Shown here: piece by piece, positions 24,301 through 30,800 of the stretch | Position numbering within the stretch: position 1 is the first letter of the stretch | How the letters are laid out: every line of letters begins with the position of its first letter | From: Streptomyces marinisediminis | GTDB taxonomy: Bacteria; Actinomycetota; Actinomycetes; Streptomycetales; Streptomycetaceae | Length of the DNA stretch: 32,771 bases | Assembly (NCBI RefSeq): GCF_026262575.1 | Contig: NZ_JAPKFL010000039.1 | Location: 1 to 32,771 of the forward strand | Reading direction: 5' to 3' | Position numbers and translations under genes: made by a program | The notes under the pieces: model-generated | Seen by the model: the letters and a program-made list of their open reading frames with translations, nothing else | Database searches by the model: none | Told to the model about the DNA's origin: nothing

Positions 24301-24423
24301 CGCGCCACCGGGTGCCGCGTCCGCGGCGTCCGGCGCCGGCCCGGCCCCCGCGTGCCCGGGCGTCGCGTGCCCGGGTGGCCGCGGGGCGGCGTGGGGGTCG
24401 CCGGTTGCCGTCAGCTCAGTCAC
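21367..24423 (-). CDS. lanM: class II lanthipeptide synthetase LanM
   Basis: The 1018-residue bifunctional enzyme would dehydrate Ser/Thr and form (methyl)lanthionine rings. An Ala/Pro/Gly-rich tail of about 80 residues precedes the DUF4135 dehydratase domain, which contains GDRHRGGRSVSRLRFADG, VVYKPRPLDLHAHF and DATDIHHENL (near 340) with VDIETLFQP. The C-terminal LanC-like cyclase domain (about 650-1010) has the zinc ligands C888 in WCSG and C930-H931 in PCHGETG, and ends with GVLTGLAGIGHALLHHG. All expected catalytic parts seem present. The start is GTG 24423; the open frame further upstream overlaps the divergent regulator and is rejected. No LanT or protease is in view. The candidate precursor lies 103 bp downstream. 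Confidence 0.93.
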   Translation of the reverse strand: MTELTATGDPHAAPRPPGHATPGHAGAGPAPDAADAAPGGALREPDAPARTPDGAPARTSDGAPAQGLDGAGRSLRVPAGRPGEAHHRAVGHDVEALAAPFRPLVRAAVAEVREAAWGLGPTARADADAVAAGAGAELTARLARLTARTMVVELHRARREGRLGGATARERFVDFVRQMSAPDELTRLFTAYPVLARLVGQAAEQTTAAHAELLRRLAADRAALADTLLGHDPGPLAVVACGLGDRHRGGRSVSRLRFADGRSVVYKPRPLDLHAHFTELLGWLNDRVPHLDLSAAGCLTRDGYGWMEYIAHTPCADAAELDGFYRRQGALLALLFALDATDIHHENLIAAGDQPVLVDIETLFQPVFAPVAATGACPAAAVLAASVERTALLPRMVFGEHGALDVSGMGGDKDTLFPRDAVAWADAGTDRMRLVRRPALFPGGANRPRLGGRAADPAHHTASVLGGFRAAYGALSAHRGDLLGPGGLLRRFAGDQTRVLLRNTQVYATLLDESTHPSVLHDAAAREELFDGLRDDPLPPPLAALAGPERADLWSDDVPLFHCRPDATDVHASGGHRLPGALDGSGLARAEAKIAALGEVDRQTQEWLIDATLAGRNAPVEHRSRPAAPRRPPAEEAEPRRFLAAARALADTLVARAARDATRANWLGIEALDERYWKVMPMGAGLATGYSGVALFLAELGGLTGADRYRDLAARAVRPLPALVARFAADPEWARAAGCGAFAGVGGIGYAMARLATLLDDSALRDALPDAVTATARAADPGGPLALHDGLAGGVAALLAVHAETGSAAARDTAARLGADLAARLRAAPADAGPEGFLFGADGIAWSLLRLAETCRDPAAAELGRALARRTSAAAGSAPAAGDDAGWCSGLAGRLALWSHPLLADRHRTAVDAALAALRDAEPLHDSTPCHGETGVLAGLSAASGYHPGARVLLERRCQLLLGALDHEGPRCGTPGGVPTPGVLTGLAGIGHALLHHGFPARVPPLPLLGTTTRPAPP

Positions 24424-24455
24424 GCTCCGAGCCTGGCAGCGGGGGCGCGCTCGCG

Positions 24456-24474
24456 CATGGGTAGGGAGCACCCA
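24456..24474 (-). promoter_or_regulatory. NarL-like heptamer CTACCCATG upstream of lanM
   Basis: On the minus strand CTACCCATG (plus-strand 24456-24464) ends 33 bp before the lanM start. It contains TACCCAT, which fits the NarL/LuxR-family heptamer TACYYMT. The plus strand also shows TGGGT-N7-ACCCA (24458-24474), an inverted repeat over the same site. The identical 9-mer occurs upstream of the NRPS gene at 27745-27753. Confidence 0.5.
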
Positions 24475-24515
24475 GATTCCGCCCCCTGGGCCACCCCTGT
24501 CCCCCGCACGCACCC

Positions 24516-24545
24516 CTGACGGAGCGCCGGGCCTCGAACTAAGGT
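24516..24545 (+). promoter_or_regulatory. promoter of the LAL regulator, probably leaderless
   Basis: CTGACG (24516-24521) and TAAGGT (24540-24545) stand 18 bp apart and resemble -35 and -10 hexamers. The -10 ends six bases before ATG 24552, so transcription would start at the initiation codon. The AAGG inside the -10 could alternatively be read as a weak ribosome site. Confidence 0.55.
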
Positions 24546-24551
24546 GTGACC

Positions 24552-27500
24552 ATGCGAACACGGGCTTCGTTCCTCGTGGGCCGCGACGCGGAGCTGGCGC
24601 AGCTCTCGGGGGCGCTGGACGACGCACGGAGCGGCCGGGGGGCGGGGCTGTTCCTGCTGGGCGAGCCCGGGATCGGCAAGTCGCGGCTGGCCGCCGAGGC
24701 GGTGGGCCGGGCGGTCGACTCCGGCATGACCGTGCTGCGGGGGCGGGCGAGCGCGACGGGGCCGAGCGTGCCGTTCCGGCCGCTGAGCGAGGCGCTGATG
24801 TCGCTGGTGCGCAAGGGCGTGCCGTTCGACGAGGGGGCGCTCGGCCCCTACCGCTCCGTGCTCGGGCGGCTGGTGCCGGAGTGGGACACCGGGGAGGGCG
24901 TCGGCGCGGCCCACGCCCACTCGCTGGTCGTCCTGGCCGAAGGGGTGCTGCGGCTCACCGCGGCGGCGGGCCGGGAGTCGGGGTGCCTGCTGTTCCTGGA
25001 GGACCTCCAGGACGCGGACGCCGAGACGCTCGCGGTCGTGGAGTACCTGGCGGACAACCTGCGTTCGGAGTCGACCCTGCTGCTGTGCACGGTGCGCTCC
25101 GAGCCGAGCCCCGCGCTGGACGTGGTGCACGCGGTGACCCGGCGGCTGAGCGGCGGCACCGTGGAACTGGACCGGCTGGCGCGCCGCGTCATGCGGCCGT
25201 TCCTGGCGAGCTGCCTGAGCGTCCGGGACGAGGAGGTCCACGACGCCGTCGTCGAGCGGCTGTGGCGGGACAGCGCCGGGGTGCCGCTGGTGGTCGAGGA
25301 GCTTTTGAACAGCCTGGTCTCCAGCGGGCGGCTGGCGCGCGGCGGCGACGGCTGGCGGCTGATGGGGGACGCCGCGGCGGCGCTGCCGGTCACCCTCACC
25401 CGCAGCGTCGTCGAACGCGCCGACCGCCTCGGCCCGGTGGGCCGCCACCTGTTCTCCGTCGCCTCCGTGCTGGGGCACCGCTTCCCGCTCAGCGTCGTCC
25501 AGCGGGTGACCGGTACGGACGACCACGTGCTGCTGGAGCACCTCCAGGCGGGCGTCGAGGCGCAGCTCGTCACCCCCGACGAACGCGGCCCGGACTGGTA
25601 CTCCTTCCAGCACCCGCTCACCGCCGACGCGCTGCTGGACCGCCTGACGCCGGCCGAGCGCGCGCACCTGTCCCGCCGGGCGGCCGGGGCGGCGCAGGAG
25701 CTGCACCCCGGCCTCCCCCGCGACTGGTGCCCGCTCGCGGCCCGGCTGTGGCTGCACGCCGGTGAACCGGTGCGCGCGGCGGGGTTGTTCCACGAGGCGG
25801 GACGGCGCGCGCTGGCCGACGGCGCGGCCGGCACGGCGGCCAGCCTGCTGACGCGGGCGGAGAAGCTGTTCGCCGCGCACGGTGAGACCCGGGCCCGCGC
25901 CGAGGTGCTGGAGACGCTGCTGCACCTGCTGGCGGAGTCCGGTGACTGGGCGGGGGTGCACGAGACGTCGGAGGCGCTCGCCGACGAGCTGGCCGGGATG
26001 GCCCCCGAGCGGCGCGTCGCCCTGCACGTGCGGCTGGCCTGGGCCGCCTACATCGCCGGGCGCCGCGAGGACTGCGAGCGGCAGGTGCGGCTGGCCCGTG
26101 CGCTGCTGCCCCCGGGGGCGGCCGTGGCGGCCACCGCCCCGGTCGACGCCGTCGCGGCCTACCTGACGCTGGACGGCGCGGACAGCCGCCGCGTGGCGGA
26201 GGCCGAGCGGTGCGCGCGGCGGCTGGTGGCCGCGGCCGACGCGGTCACCGACCCGGTGGCGCTGTGCCAGGCCTGGCACCTGATCGGGCTGGTCACCCGC
26301 GAGCGCGACCTCGCCGACGCCCACCACTGCTTCGAGCGGGCCCTGGAGCTGGCCACCCGGCACGGCATCCCGATCTGGCGGGCCTACGCCATGATCGGCG
26401 CGGCCGGCGTCTCCTGGCTGAGCGAGGGGAACGTCGGCGTCCTGCAGTCCGCCCGCAAGGCGGCGCTCAACGTCGGCGGCAGCGCGCTGGCGGAGAACAT
26501 GTCCGCGACCCTCGTCATGGACGCGATCCTGCGCGGTGACTTCCCCCGCGCGGCCACGCTGCTGCGGACCTCGCTCGCCACCGCGCGCCGCATGCGGCTC
26601 GGCGCGGTCGAACGCTACCTGCACGTGACCCGCGCGGTGCTCGCCGCCCACCAGGGGCGGCGCGCGGAGATGGAGCGGGCGCTCACCGCGTTTCGCGACT
26701 GCGGCGGGGACCAGCCGCACGAGCAGACGCTCGCCCTCGGTCTGGGGCGCGCGGTGTGCGCGCTGCTGGAGGAGGACGGCGCGACGGCCCGGGCGCATCT
26801 CACGGAGGTGGTGGCCACCGAGGAGCGGTACCCGACGACGTTCTACCTGGCCGGAGCGCACGGCCTGCGGGTCCTGCTGCACGTGCTCGACGGCCGGATG
26901 GACGAGGCCGAGCACGCCGGGCTCGCCGCCCGCGCCCCGGCGACCATGCGGTGGAACCGGCAGTTCGTGTGCCTGGCCGAAGCGGTGCTGCACGGCCGCG
27001 CCGGCCGGCCCGAGCGGGCCGCGGACGCGGTGGGACGGGCCGCGCTGGCCGGGGCGGAGTACCCCACGGCCCGCCACCTGGGCCTGCGACTCGTCGCCGA
27101 GGCGGCGCACGACGGCGGCTGGGGCGAGCCGGTGGCGTGGCTGCGCCAGGCCGAGGAGCACTTCCACGCCCGGTCGGTGCCCGCCGTGGCCAGCGCCTGC
27201 CGGGCGCTGCTGCGCGGGATCGGCGCGCCGGTGCGGCAGCGCCGCACCGGCCGGGACCGCGTCCCGGCCCGGCTGCGCGCCGCGGGCGTGACCGTCCGCG
27301 AGTTCGAGGTGCTGGAGCTGCTCCCCCAGCGGCTGACGAACAAGGCGATCGCCGAACGGCTGCACATCTCGCCGCGCACCGTGGAGAAGCACATCGCGAG
27401 CCTCTTCGCCAAGTCCGGCTGCGCCGACCGCGTGGCGCTCTCCGACTACGCCTGCGCCGCGCTGGCCACCGAGCCCCCCGCCGCCTGGCACCACGGCTGA
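24552..27500 (+). CDS. LAL-family LuxR transcriptional activator
   Basis: The 982-residue protein has the LAL layout. The N-terminal AAA/NTPase part has Walker A GEPGIGKS (about 38-45) and Walker B LLFLEDLQDAD. A long middle region of TPR-like helices follows. The C-terminal NarL/LuxR helix-turn-helix is VTVREFEVLELLPQRLTNKA...ISPRTVEKHIASLF. LAL proteins are large ATP-binding pathway activators found in many actinomycete clusters. It diverges from lanM across 128 bp and reads toward the NRPS, so it is well placed to control both. ATG 24552 is preferred to GTG 24546 because of the promoter spacing. I noticed no TTA codon, so no sign of bldA dependence. Confidence 0.92.
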   Translation: MRTRASFLVGRDAELAQLSGALDDARSGRGAGLFLLGEPGIGKSRLAAEAVGRAVDSGMTVLRGRASATGPSVPFRPLSEALMSLVRKGVPFDEGALGPYRSVLGRLVPEWDTGEGVGAAHAHSLVVLAEGVLRLTAAAGRESGCLLFLEDLQDADAETLAVVEYLADNLRSESTLLLCTVRSEPSPALDVVHAVTRRLSGGTVELDRLARRVMRPFLASCLSVRDEEVHDAVVERLWRDSAGVPLVVEELLNSLVSSGRLARGGDGWRLMGDAAAALPVTLTRSVVERADRLGPVGRHLFSVASVLGHRFPLSVVQRVTGTDDHVLLEHLQAGVEAQLVTPDERGPDWYSFQHPLTADALLDRLTPAERAHLSRRAAGAAQELHPGLPRDWCPLAARLWLHAGEPVRAAGLFHEAGRRALADGAAGTAASLLTRAEKLFAAHGETRARAEVLETLLHLLAESGDWAGVHETSEALADELAGMAPERRVALHVRLAWAAYIAGRREDCERQVRLARALLPPGAAVAATAPVDAVAAYLTLDGADSRRVAEAERCARRLVAAADAVTDPVALCQAWHLIGLVTRERDLADAHHCFERALELATRHGIPIWRAYAMIGAAGVSWLSEGNVGVLQSARKAALNVGGSALAENMSATLVMDAILRGDFPRAATLLRTSLATARRMRLGAVERYLHVTRAVLAAHQGRRAEMERALTAFRDCGGDQPHEQTLALGLGRAVCALLEEDGATARAHLTEVVATEERYPTTFYLAGAHGLRVLLHVLDGRMDEAEHAGLAARAPATMRWNRQFVCLAEAVLHGRAGRPERAADAVGRAALAGAEYPTARHLGLRLVAEAAHDGGWGEPVAWLRQAEEHFHARSVPAVASACRALLRGIGAPVRQRRTGRDRVPARLRAAGVTVREFEVLELLPQRLTNKAIAERLHISPRTVEKHIASLFAKSGCADRVALSDYACAALATEPPAAWHHG

Positions 27501-27875
27501 CCCACCCGTCCCGCCGGGCACGCGGCCCCCACACGCCGCTCCCGGCGCGACGCCCCGCCCGGGGCGGCCGGAAGTCGGCACCGCGCGGGCGGACGGCGGC
27601 CCGGGCGGCGCGGAGGCGACGGCCCGGAGGCGACGACCCGCGCGCGGCAGCCCACCGACGGACGGCCCCGGTGCCCGTCGGGCCCGCGCCGGTCGGGGCG
27701 CTACCCACTCCCGTCCGGCCGTCCGCCGCGAATGCGGGGGCGGCCTACCCATGTCCGGCGCACCGAACCGGCCGCAAGCTGGGCCCGGCCGGAAACCCCG
27801 GCTCCGCGCAGGACCACCGCGCTGCACCTCGGCAGTCTCCGGCGGCCGCACAGGACGGGTGAGAAGGGCGTCAGC
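27501..27875 (+). promoter_or_regulatory. NRPS upstream region with two CTACCCA motifs
   Basis: This 375-bp gap has no credible gene. CTACCCA occurs at 27701-27707 and again at 27745-27751 (as CTACCCATG to 27753). The copies are 44 bp apart, close to four helical turns, and both are followed within 10-15 bp by TCCGGC. The second copy is identical to the 9-mer before lanM. A short hairpin, CGCCCC-GCCC-GGGGCG (27551-27566), about 50 bp after the regulator stop, may be its terminator. No clear -35/-10 pair was identified. Confidence 0.5.
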
Positions 27876-30800
27876 ATGGACGGCAACCGCACGACAGCAC
27901 AGCACGGCACCACGAGCGCCGCGGCGCCCCCCGCCAGGCGGCGGCTGCGGGCCCGCCCCGCCGAGCGGGGACCGCTCTCCTACGGCCAGCGCAGGCTGTG
28001 GTTCCTCGACCGCTGGCTCGGCGCGAACGCCGTCTACAACGTCCCGGTGACGCTGCGCTTCGACGGCCCGCTGGACGCCGGGCGCCTGGTGCGGGCGGTC
28101 ACCGCCGTCGCCGCGCGGCACGAGGTGCTGTTCACGGTCTTCGAGGAGGACGCGGGGGGCGAGCCCCGCCAGCGCCTGCTGGACGCGCGCGAGGCGCACT
28201 GCCCGGTGCACGACCTGAGCGGTCTGCCCCGGGAGCGGGCGCGGGAGCGGGCGTCGGCGGCCGTGGCGGAGGACGCCCGCACGCCCTTCGATCTGGCCAA
28301 GGACCCGCTGCTGCGGATGGCGCTGTACCGGCTGGCGCAGGACGAGCACCTGCTCCGGCTCACCTTCCACCACATCGCCTGCGACGGCTGGTCGCTGGAC
28401 GTCTTCCAGCGCCAGGTGGCCGACGCCTACCGCGCGGACTCGCCGGGCGGCGAGCCGTCGCCGCTCCAGTACGCCGACTACGCGCTGTGGCAGCGGGAGT
28501 CCCTGGAGGGCCCGCGTACCCGCGCGGCACTGGAGGGCTGGAGCCGGGCGCTGGACGGCGCGCCGGCCGTGCTGGACCTGGGCGTCGACCGGCCCCGGCC
28601 CGCCGAGCTGAGCTACCGCGGCCGGACGGTGGACTTCCCGCTCCCCGAGGTGCCGCTGACCGCGCTGGAGGAGTTCGCCGCGCGGGAGGGCGTCAGCCTC
28701 TACACGGTGCTGCTCGCCGCCTTCCAGGCGCTGGCCGCGCGGCACTCGGGCGCGCGGGACCTGGTCGTCGGCTCCCCGGCGGCCGGGCGCGGCCACGCGG
28801 CGGTGCAGGAGCTGGTCGGCTTCTTCGTCGACACCCTGGTGCTCCGGGTGGACCTGGACGACGACCCGGGCTTCAGCGAGCTGGTCGCCCGGGCCCACGC
28901 CGCGCTGCTGGACGCCCTCGCCCGGAGCAAGGCGCCCTTCGACCTCGCCGTCGGCCACCTGCACCCCGAGCGCTCGCTCAGCCACAACCCCGTGGTGCAG
29001 ACGCTGTTCGCCTTCCACGAGGACGCCGGCCGCACGCCGTTCGGCGCACCCGGTGACGGACTCACCGTGGAGCGCGCCATGGTGCCCACCGACACCGCCA
29101 AGTTCGACCTGACCTGGACGCTCTACCGCCGCGACGAGGGGCTGCTGCTCCAGGTCGAGTACGCCACGGACCTGTTCGACGCCGCCACCGTGCGCACCCT
29201 GGTCGACCACTGGCGGGTGCTGCTGCGCGAGGTCCTCGCCGCCCCGCGGACACCGGTGAGCCGGCTGGCGCTGATGCCGGACGCCGAGCGCGAGCGGGTG
29301 CGCCGCTGGGCGGGGGACGGCGCGGAGCTGCCGGTGGCCGCCGTCCACGACCTGGTGCTGCGCCGGGCCCGGGAGCACCCGGACGCGGTGGCCGTGGAGT
29401 GCGGCGACCAGGTGCTGACCTACGCCGACCTGGTCGGCCGCGCCGCCCGGGTGGCGCGGGAGCTGACCGAGCGGGGGGTGGGCCCGGAGACCTGTGTCGG
29501 CGTGTGCGTCGAACGCTCCCTGGACACCGCCGTCGCCACCCTGGCCGTGCTGCTGGCCGGGGGCGTGTACGTGCCGCTGGACACCGCGTTCCCCGCCGAC
29601 CGGATGGCGCTGATGCTCGGCGAGGCGGGCGCCGGGGTGGTGCTCGCCCACGGCGCGACGCTCGCCACCGTGCCAGCGGGGCCGTGGACGACCCTGGACC
29701 TCGACGGCGCCCGGTTCGCCGAGCCCGTCCCGCTCGCGGAGGTGGCGGTGCCGGACGGGGTGGGCCCCGACCACGCCTGCTACGTCATCTTCACCTCCGG
29801 CTCCACCGGGCGGCCCAAGGGCACGACCGTCACCCACGGCAACGTCTCGCGGCTCTTCGAGGCCGTCGGGCGGCGGCTGCCGTTCGGCCGGGACGACGTG
29901 TGGTCGCTCTTCCACAGCTTCGCCTTCGACGTCTCGGTGATGGAGATGTGGGGCGCCCTGACCACCGGCGGCCGCCTCGTGGTGGTGCCCTACCTCGTCA
30001 GCCGGGACGCCGACGCGTTCTACGCCCTGGTCCGCGACACCGGCGTCACGGTGCTGAGCCAGACCCCCTCGGCCTTCCGCCAGTTCGAGGCGGTGGACGC
30101 CACGCGGCAGGACGCGCTGGCACTGCGCGCCGTGCTCTTCGCGGGCGAGGCGCTGGACCGCCCGTCGGTGCGCCGCTGGGGAGGCCGCCGCGGGTACGCC
30201 GCTCCGCTGCTGGTGAACCTCTACGGCATCACCGAGACGACCGTCCACGTGACCTACACCGAGGTGGACGAGGACCAGCTCGACGGCGTGCACAGCCTCA
30301 TCGGCGAGCCGCTGCCGGACCTGCGCCTGCACGTGCTGGACGAGCACGGCGACCCGAGCCCGGTGGGGGTCGCCGGGGAGCTGTACGTCGGCGGCCCGGG
30401 CGTCACCCGCTGCTACACCGGGCGCCCCGGGCTGACCGCCCGGCGCTTCGTGCCCGACCACCTGGGCGACCGGCCCGGCGGGCGCCTCTACCGCAGCGGC
30501 GACCTGGCCCGGCGGCGGCCGGACGGGAGACTGGAGTACCTGGGCCGGGCGGACGCCCAGGTGAAGATCCGCGGCTTCCGCGTCGAACTCGGCGAGATCG
30601 AGGCGCGGCTGGGGCGGCAGCCGGGCGTCCGCCAGGCGGTGGTGGTCGTCCGCGACGACCTGGGCGGGCCGGCCGACCTGGTCGCCTACGTGGTGGCCGA
30701 CACCCCGGACGCGGCGGGCACGCCGCCCACGCCGCACGCGCTGCGCGAGGCCCTGGGCCGGCACCTGCCGCCCTACATGGTGCCGCGGGCCTTCGTCTTC

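Noticed and set aside
24424..24627. Extended N-terminus for LanM starting at 24627
   Set aside because: It would run through the divergent promoter region and into the LAL coding sequence. GTG 24423 gives a normal LanM length.
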